DNA of 64,000 nt from Gemmatimonadetes bacterium SCN 70-22 (GCA_001724275.1 MEDZ01000004.1:207199-271198); one strand, 5' to 3'; shown: positions 27,563 to 35,727, counted from the first letter of the stretch. The notes: generated by a model from the sequence alone, not told the origin. Numbers and translations: made by a program.

Positions 27563-30059
27563 GGACACCGAGCTCGGTCTCGAGGGTACGGAGGATCTTC
27601 TGGCGACGGCCATCGACTTCCTTGTCGCGAAGTGTGCGCGTGGCGTCACGGAAGGTCAATCGCCACGCCACGCTCCGGTGAGCGTCGGGGACCCCGGCGC
27701 CGCGGAATTCGTCGAAGAGCTCCAGGCGTTCGAGAAGGTCGCCGCCGCTCCGGCGGATCAGCTGCTCCACCTGCGCCGCCGTCACGCCGTCCGGGACAAG
27801 CAGGGCGAGATCGAACTCCGCGGGCGGCGTGGTGGGAAGGGGGCGGTAGGTCACATGCCCCTTGGCCGGGGCGCGAGAGCTGCCCCCCGCGCCGTAGTCG
27901 TGTCCCCCCGGCGCCGCGACCGCGGCATTCGGGAGCCGTCCCAGGGTGACCTCGACGCCGAACGCGTCCTGCGCCCAGACCGGCTTGTCCAGGGCCATCC
28001 GCTCGACGGTCCCCACCTCGCCCCCCTTGGCCGAGATGCGCCAGAGCACGGGGGCGCCGTCGCCCGCCTCGAGCGTGATCCGCATCCCGGGGTACGCCAG
28101 CTCCGCGATTCGCTCGCCGAGCGCCTTGGCGTCCCACGCGTCGAATACCTCCTTGGCGCGGTCGGTGAAGTGCGGCGGACGCCGGCTCCCCATCACGAGG
28201 GCCCCGACACGCACCTTTTCCACCGGCAGCTGTCCGTCGCGCGGCGCAAAGACCGACCCGACCTCGAAGAGGCGCACGTCCCCCTGCATCCGGCTCAGGT
28301 TGTACTCGGCGCGCCGGGCGAGCGTCTCGAGGATCGAGACACGCAGGTGCGGTTCGTCCTCGGCGAGCGGATTCTCCACGCGCGCGTGCGTCGCGTCGTC
28401 GCCGGCGACGAAGGGGAGCGGGCGCACCTCGAAGAGTCCCATCCCCACCAGCGCGTCGCGGATGCGGCGCCCCGTCACGTGCAACGGATGGTCGGGGACG
28501 GTGCCGGGACGGAACGGGAGGACCACGTCGGGGAGCGCGTCGTAGCCCCGCAGCCGCGCCACCTCTTCCACCAGGTCGGCGTCGCGCGACACGTCGTGAC
28601 GCCAGGAGGGGGGCGTGACGTCGAGCGTCTCCTCGCCATCGCCCCGGGAGGCGACGGCGAATCCAACGGACGACAGCAGGCGCGTCACCTCGGCGGCATC
28701 GACACGCTGGCCGAGGAGCCGCTCCACGCGGCGGGAGGTGATGGCGACGCTCGCGCGCGACGCGGGAGCGCGCCCGAGGTCGATCGCCTGGCCGTCCACT
28801 TCACCGCCCGCCAGCATCGTGATGAGCTGGGCGGCGATGGAGAGTGCGTGCGGGGCGATGTCCGGGTCGATCCCGCGCTCGAAGCGGTAACTGGCGTCGG
28901 TGCCGAGCCCGAGCTGCCGCCGCGTGGGGCGCACGTGGCGCGGCGTGAAGTACGCCACCTCGAGGAAGACGTCGGTGGTGGTGGCCGAGACCTCGCTCTC
29001 CTTTCCGCCGATGACGCCGGCCACCGCCACCGCCCGCTCCGCGTCGGCGATGACCGTCATCCGCGGGTCGAGCGTGCGCGAGACCCCATCGAGGGTCACC
29101 AGCGTCTCACCCGCGCGGGCGCGCCGCACCACCACGGTCTGTTGCGCCAGTCGCGACAGGTCGAATGCGTGCATCGGCTGCCCATAGCCATGCAGCATGT
29201 AGTTGGTCACGTCGACCACGTTCGAGATGGAGCGGAGCCCGAGCGCCGAGAGCCGGCGCACGAGCCACTCCGGGCTCGGGGCCACCTTCACCCCGCGGAT
29301 CACCACGCCCATGTAGCGGGGACAGCCCTCGGCGTCGTCCAGCTGGACGGTCACCCCGCCGCTCGTCGCGCGGGTCATGTCATGCACCGCCTGCCCCCCG
29401 GCCGAGGGGACGCGCCCGCGCACGCCGTCACCGAAGCGGAGCGCGCCGGTGGCGGGGTCGAGCTCGAACAGCTCGCGCGGATCGCCGAAGGCGAGCCCCT
29501 GCAGCGCCGCGACCTCGCGCGCCATCCCGTAGTGCGACAGGAGGTCGGGGCGATTGGCCAGGACGTCGATGTCGTAGCAGACGTCGCCCACCGGGACGGC
29601 CTCGAGGAAGGGGGTGCCCGGGGCGGCATCGACGTCGAGGGCGAGGATCCCGTCGTGGTCCTCGCCGAGCCCGAGTTCGCGGGCCGAGCAGAGCATCCCG
29701 TTGGAGACCTCACCGCGAATCTTGCGGCGCTCGATCAGGATCCCGCCCTTGTTGCCGGTGGGCATGACCGTCCCCACGCGGGCAAAGGGGTAGAGCGCCC
29801 CTTCCGAGACGTTAGGCGCACCGCAGACGACGTCGAGCAGGTCCCCGCTCCCGTCGTCCACCTTGGTGACCCACAGGTGATCGGAGTTGGGGTGCCGGCC
29901 GGCCTTCACCACGCGAGCCACCACGATGCTGGCCAGGTCGGCACGCAGGCGCTCCATCCCGTCGACCGTCGCCACGTGCGCGGTGATGAGGGCGCGCAGT
30001 GCGTCGGGGGAGAGGGCGTGCGGGACGAAGCCCCGCAACCATTCATGCGAGATCAGCAT
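27546..30059 (-). CDS. pheT: Phenylalanyl-tRNA synthetase beta subunit
   Basis: Beta subunit of the alpha2beta2 PheRS. About 837 aa. The tRNA-binding EMAP-like domain (VVKAGRHPNSDHLWVTKVDDG, about 48-150) leads into B3/B4 editing domains (MLHGYGQPMHAFDLSRL, DADVLANRPDLLSHYG-type segment). Then come B5 (VERLLGQRV..., PSWRHDVSRDADLVEEVARLRGYD), the catalytic-like core and a C-terminal anticodon-binding fold ending FRDATRTLRDKEVDGRRQKILRTLETELG. Start ATG 30059 or the GTG one codon earlier. Six bp separate it from pheS. Confidence 0.97.
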   Translation of the reverse strand: MLISHEWLRGFVPHALSPDALRALITAHVATVDGMERLRADLASIVVARVVKAGRHPNSDHLWVTKVDDGSGDLLDVVCGAPNVSEGALYPFARVGTVMPTGNKGGILIERRKIRGEVSNGMLCSARELGLGEDHDGILALDVDAAPGTPFLEAVPVGDVCYDIDVLANRPDLLSHYGMAREVAALQGLAFGDPRELFELDPATGALRFGDGVRGRVPSAGGQAVHDMTRATSGGVTVQLDDAEGCPRYMGVVIRGVKVAPSPEWLVRRLSALGLRSISNVVDVTNYMLHGYGQPMHAFDLSRLAQQTVVVRRARAGETLVTLDGVSRTLDPRMTVIADAERAVAVAGVIGGKESEVSATTTDVFLEVAYFTPRHVRPTRRQLGLGTDASYRFERGIDPDIAPHALSIAAQLITMLAGGEVDGQAIDLGRAPASRASVAITSRRVERLLGQRVDAAEVTRLLSSVGFAVASRGDGEETLDVTPPSWRHDVSRDADLVEEVARLRGYDALPDVVLPFRPGTVPDHPLHVTGRRIRDALVGMGLFEVRPLPFVAGDDATHARVENPLAEDEPHLRVSILETLARRAEYNLSRMQGDVRLFEVGSVFAPRDGQLPVEKVRVGALVMGSRRPPHFTDRAKEVFDAWDAKALGERIAELAYPGMRITLEAGDGAPVLWRISAKGGEVGTVERMALDKPVWAQDAFGVEVTLGRLPNAAVAAPGGHDYGAGGSSRAPAKGHVTYRPLPTTPPAEFDLALLVPDGVTAAQVEQLIRRSGGDLLERLELFDEFRGAGVPDAHRSVAWRLTFRDATRTLRDKEVDGRRQKILRTLETELGVRARSA

Positions 30060-30068
30060 CACTCGGGA

Positions 30069-31079
30069 CTAGGCGAACTGTTCGAGGAAGCGCACATCCG
30101 AGTCGTAGAAGAGCCGGATGTCGGAGATGGCGTAGCGGGACATGGCGATACGGGCCGGCCCCATGCCGAAGGCCCAGCCGGAAAAGCGCTCGCTGTCGAG
30201 CCCCGCCGACTCGAGGACCGCCGGGTGCACGAGGCCGCACCCCATGATCTCGATCCAGCGCGCACCGCGCCCGTCGCCGACGTCGAAGAAGACTTCCATC
30301 TGTCCCGAGGGCTCGGTGAAGGGGAAGTACGACGGGACGAGACGCGTGGGGGTGCGCTGGCCGTAGAAGGCGCGCGCGAAGTGGGCGAGCGTTGCCTTGA
30401 GGTCGGCGAAGGTGATCCCCTCGTCGATGGCGAGTCCCTCGAGCTGGGCGAACGCCGGGGCGTGCGTGGCGTCGAAGAAGTCCCGACGGTACACGTTGCC
30501 CGGTGCGAGGATGCGCACCGGTGGCGCGTACGACTGCAGCGTGCGGACCTGCACCGGCGACGTGTGCGTGCGGAGCACCCCTCCGTCCTTCAGGTAGAGG
30601 GTGTCGTGCATGTCCATCGCCGGGTGGTTGTCCGGGAAATTGAGCGCCGTGAAGTTGTACCAGGGCGACTCGGCCTCGGGCCCCAGGGCGACGGTGAAGC
30701 CCAGTTCGCGGAAGATGTCGCAGATCTCGTCGATGACGAGCGAGACGGGGTGGACCGCGCCGCGCCACATGGCGCGCGGCGGCATGGTGAGGTCGAGGGC
30801 CGGCCCTCGTGACGCCGCCGCCTCGAGTTCTCCCTTGCGCTTCTCGAACGCCTCCTCGAGCACCTGCTTGAGGGCGTTGACTGCCGCCCCGGCCTCGCGA
30901 CGTTCCTCCCCGGGCAGATGCGGGAGGAGGGCCATGAGTTCGGTCAGCCGCCCCGACTTGCGGCCGAGGAGCGCGTTGCGGAGTTCGTGCCAGGCATCGA
31001 GCGACCCGGCGGCGGCGATGCGCGCGGGCGCCTCATCGCGCAGGGCGGCGCAGGCCTGCTGGAGTTCGAGCAGTGTCAC
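30069..31079 (-). CDS. pheS: Phenylalanyl-tRNA synthetase alpha subunit
   Basis: Catalytic class II subunit. About 336 aa from GTG 31079 (VTLLELQQACAALRDEA); the frame stays open upstream but without family resemblance. An N-terminal coiled coil (about 1-80) precedes class II motif 1 (HPVSLVIDEICDIFRELGF), motif 2 (GNVYRRDFFDATHAPAFAQLEGLAIDE) and motif 3 (GWAFGMGPARIAMSRY). The 234-bp gap before it contains a strong terminator, so expression may depend on read-through from rplT or on its own promoter. Confidence 0.96.
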   Translation of the reverse strand: MTLLELQQACAALRDEAPARIAAAGSLDAWHELRNALLGRKSGRLTELMALLPHLPGEERREAGAAVNALKQVLEEAFEKRKGELEAAASRGPALDLTMPPRAMWRGAVHPVSLVIDEICDIFRELGFTVALGPEAESPWYNFTALNFPDNHPAMDMHDTLYLKDGGVLRTHTSPVQVRTLQSYAPPVRILAPGNVYRRDFFDATHAPAFAQLEGLAIDEGITFADLKATLAHFARAFYGQRTPTRLVPSYFPFTEPSGQMEVFFDVGDGRGARWIEIMGCGLVHPAVLESAGLDSERFSGWAFGMGPARIAMSRYAISDIRLFYDSDVRFLEQFA

Positions 31080-31216
31080 GGGAGGTCGGTGCGGGGAGGC
31101 GAGGAAACGGTACGGCGGGAAAGGGGACGATGCGGGGTGCGACGGGGAATCGGGTATCGTGGTTGTCGGGGGGGGGGCCCCAACCAGCCGATCCAGCGCA
31201 CGCACCACAAACAACT

Positions 31217-31250
31217 CGGCGGCAGCCGACCGTTGGTCGCGCTGCCGCCG
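31217..31250 (-). terminator. Rho-independent terminator between rplT and pheS
   Basis: Perfect 10-bp arms CGGCGGCAGC/GCTGCCGCCG, with further GACC/GGTC pairing inside. In the minus-strand transcript they are followed by GTTGTTTGTG. It ends infC-rpmI-rplT or works as an attenuator for pheST. Confidence 0.75.
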
Positions 31251-31313
31251 GTGGTTCAAACCGGACCCGAGGGAGCGGGCGTCCCGCCCCTCGCAGTCGC
31301 GCCGCGGGAGCCG

Positions 31314-31676
31314 TTAGGCTGCCGCCAGCGCCGCGCGCGCCTTCTCGGCCAGCGCGGTAAAGGCCGCCTCGTCGTGCACCGCCAGGTCGGCGAGGATCTT
31401 CCGATCCACCAGGATGCCGGCCCTGCTCAGCCCGTTCATGAACGTGCTGTAGTTCATGCCATTGAGGTGGGCGGCCGCGTTGATGCGCACGATCCAGAGG
31501 CGGCGGAAGTCGCGCTTCTTGTTGCGACGGTCGCGGTATGCGTACCGCCAGCCGCGCTCGACCGACTCCTTGGCCGGACGCCACAGCTTGGAGCGCGCGC
31601 CGAAATAGCCGCGCGCGGCCTTCATCACCTGCTTCTTGCGCTTCAGGCGCACCACATTGGACTTGACGCGTGGCAT
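31314..31676 (-). CDS. rplT: 50S ribosomal protein L20
   Basis: 120 aa L20, needed early in 50S assembly. Sequence is canonical: [63 protein letters not shown]. In other bacteria L20 represses its own operon through a leader structure. The stop TAA sits within a reverse-oriented copy of the octamer motif. Follows rpmI at 12 bp. Confidence 0.98.
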   Translation of the reverse strand: MPRVKSNVVRLKRKKQVMKAARGYFGARSKLWRPAKESVERGWRYAYRDRRNKKRDFRRLWIVRINAAAHLNGMNYSTFMNGLSRAGILVDRKILADLAVHDEAAFTALAEKARAALAAA

Positions 31677-31688
31677 CGCTCTCTCTCC

Positions 31689-31886
31689 TTACGCCTGGAT
31701 CAGGCGCTTGATCACCTTCTGCTCGCCGTTGGTGGCGATCAGGGTGGGACGGCGCAGCCGGCGCTTCCGACGGGCGTCCTTCTTGGTGAGGATGTGGCTC
31801 TTGTTGGCCTTCAGGCGGCGAACCTTCCCCGACGCGGTGACGGAGAAGCGCTTCTTCGCGCCCTTGTGGGTCTTCATTTTGGGCAT
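31689..31886 (-). CDS. rpmI: 50S ribosomal protein L35
   Basis: 65 aa, canonical L35: [24 protein letters not shown], then the basic [17 protein letters not shown] stretch. Sits 7 bp after infC in the standard infC-rpmI-rplT order. Confidence 0.98.
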   Translation of the reverse strand: MPKMKTHKGAKKRFSVTASGKVRRLKANKSHILTKKDARRKRRLRRPTLIATNGEQKVIKRLIQA

Positions 31887-31893
31887 CGTCAGC

Positions 31894-32409
31894 TCACTTC
31901 GGTGCCAGGATCATCGTTAGGGACTTCCCTTCCATCTTCGCTGAACTTTCGGTCTTCGCCACGTCGGCGAGCTGCTGCGAGACTCGCTCGACCACGGCGA
32001 ACCCCAGTTCCGGGTGGGCGATCTGCCGCCCGCGGAACATGAGCGTGACCTTCACCTTGTTTCCCTCGCCAAGGAACCGGCGCGCGTGCCGCACTTTGGT
32101 GTCGAAGTCGTGCTCCTCGATGCCCGGACGGAATTTCACTTCCTTGAGCTCGATGACGTGCTGCTTCTTCTTCGCCTGCCGCGCCTGCTTCGCCTGTTCG
32201 AACTTGAACTTGCCGTAGTCCATGACGCGGACTACGGGCGGGCGGGCGGTCGCGGCAACTTCCACCAGGTCGAGCCCCGACTCCTCGGCGAGGGCGAGGG
32301 CCCGATCAACCTCCATGATCCCCAGCTGGCTGCCGTCGGCCCCGATCACGCGGACGGGGCTGATGCGAATCTGGCGGTTGACTCGAACGCGCTTCGTATT
32401 GTCCTGAAT
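31894..32409 (-). CDS. infC: Translation initiation factor IF-3, ATT start
   Basis: IF-3 controls start-codon selection and subunit anti-association. The N-domain begins [23 protein letters not shown], 20 residues before the first in-frame ATG, so ATG 32349 is too late. The upstream frame has no ATG, GTG or TTG in the right place but has ATT at 32409-32407, 9 nt after the Shine-Dalgarno GGAGGA. This gives 171 aa, the normal length. ATT starts on infC are known elsewhere and underlie IF-3 autoregulation. The C-domain has KTKKVRH-like [29 protein letters not shown] reverse-oriented octamer core lies near the 3' end (SLTMILAPK). Confidence 0.93.
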   Translation of the reverse strand: MQDNTKRVRVNRQIRISPVRVIGADGSQLGIMEVDRALALAEESGLDLVEVAATARPPVVRVMDYGKFKFEQAKQARQAKKKQHVIELKEVKFRPGIEEHDFDTKVRHARRFLGEGNKVKVTLMFRGRQIAHPELGFAVVERVSQQLADVAKTESSAKMEGKSLTMILAPK

Positions 32410-32411
32410 AG

Positions 32412-32430
32412 GCCCAGGTCCTCCGAGAGA
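32412..32430 (-). promoter_or_regulatory. Ribosome binding site deciding the infC ATT start
   Basis: The minus strand reads TCTCTCGGAGGACCTGGGCC and then T-ATT; GGAGGA is 9 nt before ATT 32409. No comparable SD precedes ATG 32349. Confidence 0.7.
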
Positions 32431-32478
32431 GTGATGGCCGGGTGCCTAACGACGACACCGTGCCACGGAAAAGCAAAT

Positions 32479-32500
32479 GCGGACCCCACATGGAGTCCGC
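32479..32500 (-). promoter_or_regulatory. Attenuator-like hairpin in the infC leader
   Basis: GCGGACTCC-ATGT-GGGGTCCGC on the minus strand pairs over 9 bp (one G-U) with a 4-nt loop, followed by ATTTGCTTTT. It has the form of an intrinsic terminator about 70 nt before the infC start, so it may attenuate the operon, for example under L20 or IF-3 control. Confidence 0.5.
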
Positions 32501-32622
32501 CATATACGACACCCGCCCCCGTCGTCCGGGGCGGCGCCGTGTGGAGACTCCTGCAGCTGCCCGCTTCCGGGCGCCAGAGGGTGAGAGCCGAAAACGCTCT
32601 GCTTGCCGAATTGTCGGGAAAA

Positions 32623-32651
32623 ACTTAAGCGACATGGGCTTATGCGGTCAA
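32623..32651 (-). promoter_or_regulatory. Candidate promoter of the infC operon
   Basis: TTGACC (32651-32646), 17-nt spacer, TTAAGT (32628-32623) on the minus strand. It would give a leader of about 210 nt containing the attenuator-like hairpin and one CGTTAGGC octamer. Confidence 0.4.
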
Positions 32652-32716
32652 CGGTCCCGACCACATTTCCTGCCCATTCCGCCCCACGAGGGGCGCTGAG
32701 CCCCGCCCCGCTTGGC

Positions 32717-32855
32717 CCACGGCCACCCACGGCCACCTACGGCCACCCACGGCCACCTACGGCCACCTACGGCCACCTACGGCCACCTACGGCCACCTAC
32801 GGCCACCTACGGCCACCTACGGCCACCCGCCGCCTACGGCCACCCGCCGCCTACG
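32717..32855. repeat. Decanucleotide tandem array between the MBL gene and infC
   Basis: GGCCACCTAC repeated in direct order from about 32721, with GGCCACCCAC variants at 32721 and 32741 and a perfect run of seven at 32751-32820. It decays into GGCCACCCGCCGCCTAC units to 32855. No gene uses it. It sits just upstream of the infC promoter and downstream of the MBL stop. Confidence 0.95.
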
Positions 32856-32877
32856 CGCCGCCGCGCGCCGCCCTCCC

Positions 32878-33768
32878 TCACCCCTCGACGTACTCCTCCA
32901 GCTGGTACGACTTCCCATCGTGGCGAGCGTAGCCCCACGCGTGCGTCGCATCGTGCTCGAAGACCAGGAGCCACCGCTCATCCGCCGCACGCGCGAGCAG
33001 GCGCCGCTTCGACTCCAGCGTCACCAGGGGTTCCACGTCGTACCCCATGATCCAGGGGAGCGGGAGGTGAGACACCGTGGGGCAGACGTCGCCCAGGAAG
33101 CAGGCGACGCCCCCCGCCCCGCCCGCGATCAGGACACTCTGGTGATAGGGGACGTGCCCCGGGCTCGACACCACCGAGATCCCCGGCACCACCTCCCCGT
33201 CGCCCTCGAGGAAGTCGAGCTGCCCCGCCGCCAGCAGGGGCTCCCAGTTGTGCGCGAAGTACGACGCGGAGGTGCGCTCGTTGGTGTGGGTCGCATAGTG
33301 ATGCTCGCCGCGCTGCACCACGTAGCGCGCCCGCGGAAAGGCGGGACGCACCGCCCCCGCGCCATCCACCCAGGTGTTCCCCCCTGCGTGGTCGAAGTGG
33401 AAGTGGGTATTGATCACCACGCGCACGTCGCCCGGCGCGAACCCGAGCGACGCCAGCCCATCCTCGAGCCAGGTCCGCCCGTCACGCCCCGCGTTCTCGA
33501 TCCCGTAGATGTCGCGGAACTTCTCCCCCTCCTTGTTCCCCACCCCGGTGTCCACGAGGACCAGCCCGTCATCGTGCTCCACCAGCAGGCAGCGCATCCC
33601 CAGCTGGATGCGGTTGCGCTGGTCGGCGGCGATCCGCCGCTCCCAGAGCGGCTTGGGGACCACGCCGAACATGGCCCCGCCGTCCAGCTTCTGCCCACCG
33701 GCCTGGATGGCATGGATGCGGAACCTGCCTAACGTGGTGGTGCGCACGGATGCGGCAATCGCGGACAT
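32878..33768 (-). CDS. MBL-fold metallo-hydrolase
   Basis: Metallo-beta-lactamase-fold hydrolase, 296 aa from MSAIAASVRTTTLG. The metal motif is NTHFHFDHAGG (about 118-128), with the later ligands in SSPGHVPYH and LGDVCPT, and HD near the C-terminus (FEHDATHAWG). The N-terminal RCLLVEHDDGLVLVDTGVG strand pattern is typical. No signal peptide, so cytoplasmic. The family covers lactonases, glyoxalase II-like enzymes and others; substrate cannot be named. Ends beside the decamer array and lies 10 bp after the exonuclease gene. Confidence 0.85.
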   Translation of the reverse strand: MSAIAASVRTTTLGRFRIHAIQAGGQKLDGGAMFGVVPKPLWERRIAADQRNRIQLGMRCLLVEHDDGLVLVDTGVGNKEGEKFRDIYGIENAGRDGRTWLEDGLASLGFAPGDVRVVINTHFHFDHAGGNTWVDGAGAVRPAFPRARYVVQRGEHHYATHTNERTSASYFAHNWEPLLAAGQLDFLEGDGEVVPGISVVSSPGHVPYHQSVLIAGGAGGVACFLGDVCPTVSHLPLPWIMGYDVEPLVTLESKRRLLARAADERWLLVFEHDATHAWGYARHDGKSYQLEEYVEG

Positions 33769-33778
33769 GACGAAAGGC

Positions 33779-34792
33779 TCAGGTCGTGGGATCGACGTCG
33801 ACGCCGCGCGGGAGGGCCGAGCGGCGCCGGGCGGCCCGCGAGCGCCCCGCCTGCAGCAGGGCCAGGAGCCCCTGCCAGGTGGTGGCCCCGCGCTCTTCCG
33901 CCAGCTGCAGCAGCCGCACCAGGACCTGGGCCGTCGCCAGCGCATCGCCGGCGGCCCGGTGTCGCGCCCCGATGTCGATCCCGAAGTGACGGGTGACCGC
34001 GTCCAGCGAACGACGCGGGAGGTGCGGCAACAGCACGCGCGACAGGCGCACGGTGCACAGCGCCTCGCCGCGCAACACCACCCCGGCCGCGCGTTGGACC
34101 TCGTGCGACACGAATCGCCAGTCGAAGGGCGCGTTGTGCGCCACGAAGACGCGCTCGCGCAGCCGCCCCACCACCTCGCCCGCCACCTGCGGAAAGGGCG
34201 GGGCGGAACGCACCATCTCCTGCGTGATCTGCGTGAGCGCGACGATCGCCGGGGGGATCGGGCGCCCGGGATTCACGAGCGTCTCGTAGCACTCGGTCAC
34301 CTCGCCCCGGTCGACGTGCACGATGGCGATCTCGGTCACCCGGTCGCTCAGCGAGGGCGACGTCCCCGTCGTCTCAACGTCCACGACGGCGAAGCGCAGG
34401 GCGCCAAGGGCCACGTCGTCCCCATCGCGCGTGGCCGCCCCTTCCTCGCGGCGCTCGCGCACCGTGCGCGCGCGTCCGGACGCGGCGGGGGCGCGGCCAG
34501 GCGCCCGCGGGGAGAGCATCGCGGGACGTGCCGCCCCCAGGCCGTCGGCCGCAACGCTGGTCGCATCCCCCTGGCAATTGACCAGGGACCATCGCCCCGC
34601 GGCATCACGGGCGAAGTCGGCATGGCGGCCGAACAGCGCCTCCGCGAGACGCTCCGCCACCAGGGGCGGGGCGCTGGGGAGGGCACAGACACGCTCCATG
34701 AGCGCCACCGCATCGAGAGCGCCCCCTGCCAGCGCCTCTCGCGCGCGCAGAAGGAGGAGCGAATCGGGGGTGACGGCTGAGACCCCCCTCAC
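33779..34792 (-). CDS. DEDDh 3'-5' exonuclease (DnaQ/PolC-epsilon type)
   Basis: 337 aa from a GTG. The exonuclease domain occupies about residues 130-310: FAVVDVETTG (ExoI Asp and Glu), AHNAPFDWRF (ExoII) and HRAAGDALATAQVL (ExoIII His-Asp). The N-terminal 65 residues form a helical or winged-helix-like region (LRAREALAGGALDAVALMERVC...LFGRHADF), joined by a disordered Arg/Ala linker. This could be the proofreading epsilon subunit or a stand-alone exonuclease; the N-terminal extension is unlike E. coli DnaQ, so no symbol is given. Confidence 0.8.
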   Translation of the reverse strand: MRGVSAVTPDSLLLLRAREALAGGALDAVALMERVCALPSAPPLVAERLAEALFGRHADFARDAAGRWSLVNCQGDATSVAADGLGAARPAMLSPRAPGRAPAASGRARTVRERREEGAATRDGDDVALGALRFAVVDVETTGTSPSLSDRVTEIAIVHVDRGEVTECYETLVNPGRPIPPAIVALTQITQEMVRSAPPFPQVAGEVVGRLRERVFVAHNAPFDWRFVSHEVQRAAGVVLRGEALCTVRLSRVLLPHLPRRSLDAVTRHFGIDIGARHRAAGDALATAQVLVRLLQLAEERGATTWQGLLALLQAGRSRAARRRSALPRGVDVDPTT

Positions 34793-34830
34793 CCGCGCGC
34801 CTCGCGGCTGGCCGTGGCGCAGCTGTCGGT

Positions 34831-34875
34831 CGCACCGGTGCCGGTCGCACCGGTGCCGGTCGCACCGGTGCCGGT
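34831..34875. repeat. 15-bp tandem repeat upstream of rex
   Basis: Three perfect direct copies of CGCACCGGTGCCGGT in the 174-bp gap between the divergent exonuclease and rex genes. The core ACCGGT is palindromic. Confidence 0.9.
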
Positions 34876-34963
34876 CGCGCGGCTGGCCGAGTCGTCGTGG
34901 ACGATCATGCGGACAAAGTAAGTCGCCGCGTCCCGTCTAGTCTGGTTTCCTGAACGCGTGTAG

Positions 34964-34983
34964 CTTGTGAATGAATTCACAAG
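34964..34983. promoter_or_regulatory. Rex operator
   Basis: Perfect inverted repeat CTTGTGAAT-GA-ATTCACAAG, matching the known Rex half-site TTGTGAA/TTCACAA. It overlaps the upstream candidate GTG (34967) of rex, so Rex probably represses its own gene when NADH is low. A further palindrome TTCACGTGAA lies at 34995-35004. Confidence 0.88.
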
Positions 34984-35641
34984 CCCGCAGAACGTTCACG
35001 TGAAGCGCATCGCCGACAGCACGGTCCGCCGCCTCTCCATCTACCTCCGGTTCCTCGAGGATTCGGTCGCCCGCGGCATCCGGACCATCTCGTCCGACGA
35101 CTTGGCCCGCCGGGGTGGCACCACCTCCGCCCAGGTGCGCAAGGACCTGTCCTTCTTCGGCTCCTTCGGCAAGCGCGGCCTCGGCTATCCGGCACAGGAG
35201 CTCACCGCCGCCCTTCGCGACATCCTCGGCCTGGGTCGCGCCTGGCGCGTCATCATCATCGGCGCGGGAAAGATCGGAACGGCACTGGTGCAGCATCACG
35301 GCTTCCGGCAGCGCGGCTTCGAGATCGTGGGGATGTACGACGCGGACGCGCGCAAGATCGGGAGCACATGGGACGGACTCGTCGTGCGCGATATCCGCCA
35401 GGTGGAAGGCGACCTCGTGCAGGCGCCCCCGGACATCGCGGTGCTCACGGTCCCCGGCGAACAGGCCCAAGGGGTCGCGGATCGCCTCGTCGCCGCCGGG
35501 GTCAAGGCCTTCCTCAACTTCGCCCCCGTCCAGCTGCATCTCCCCAGCGAGGTGACGGTGCGCAACGTCAACCTCGCGATGGAGCTCGAGGGGCTGAGCT
35601 ACGCGCTGGCCAACCGCGAGCGCAACGGCGCCGACGACTGA
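34967..35641 (+). CDS. rex: Redox-sensing transcriptional repressor Rex
   Basis: NADH/NAD+-sensing repressor of fermentation and respiration genes. Up to 224 aa. The N-terminal winged helix (RLSIYLRFLEDSVARGIRTISSDDLARRGGTTSAQVRKDLSFFGSFGKRGLGY) is followed by a Rossmann domain (VIIIGAGKIGTALVQ, FEIVGMYDAD, VPGEQAQGVADRLVAAGVKAFLNFAPV). Two GTG starts exist: 34967, inside the operator, and 35000 (VKRIADSTVRR), which fits the family N-terminus better and leaves the operator free. Coordinates give the longer version. The convergent ksgA is separated by a 32-bp repeat array. Confidence 0.95.
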   Translation: MNEFTSPQNVHVKRIADSTVRRLSIYLRFLEDSVARGIRTISSDDLARRGGTTSAQVRKDLSFFGSFGKRGLGYPAQELTAALRDILGLGRAWRVIIIGAGKIGTALVQHHGFRQRGFEIVGMYDADARKIGSTWDGLVVRDIRQVEGDLVQAPPDIAVLTVPGEQAQGVADRLVAAGVKAFLNFAPVQLHLPSEVTVRNVNLAMELEGLSYALANRERNGADD

Positions 35642-35642
35642 C

Positions 35643-35726
35643 GGCGCCGACGACGGACCGCGCTGACGACCAACCGCGCCGACGACGGACCGCGCTGACG
35701 ACCAACGGCGCCGACGACGGGCCGCG
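35643..35726. repeat. 32-bp tandem repeat between rex and ksgA
   Basis: About 2.6 copies (35643-35674, 35675-35706, partial 35707-35726) built on GCGCCGACGACGGACCGCG then CTGACGACCAAC. Copies differ only at the first base until the third decays. The theme GGCGCCGACGAC also ends the rex coding region, so the array may derive from the rex 3' end. Confidence 0.93.
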
Positions 35727-35727
35727 C

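Noticed and set aside
27678..30812. Very long plus-strand open frame (over 1000 codons) opposite pheT and pheS
   Set aside because: A GC-codon-bias shadow: Arg/His/Asp-rich, no family resemblance, and fully antisense to two clear genes.
32717..32855. Possible CRISPR array
   Set aside because: Units are directly adjacent with no unique spacers. The same holds for the arrays at 17091, 34831 and 35643.
34789..34980. Small minus-strand frame (MNSFTSYTRS...) between the exonuclease and rex
   Set aside because: It runs through the 15-bp repeats (giving an ATGTG-type peptide repeat) and the Rex operator; no RBS and no conserved features.
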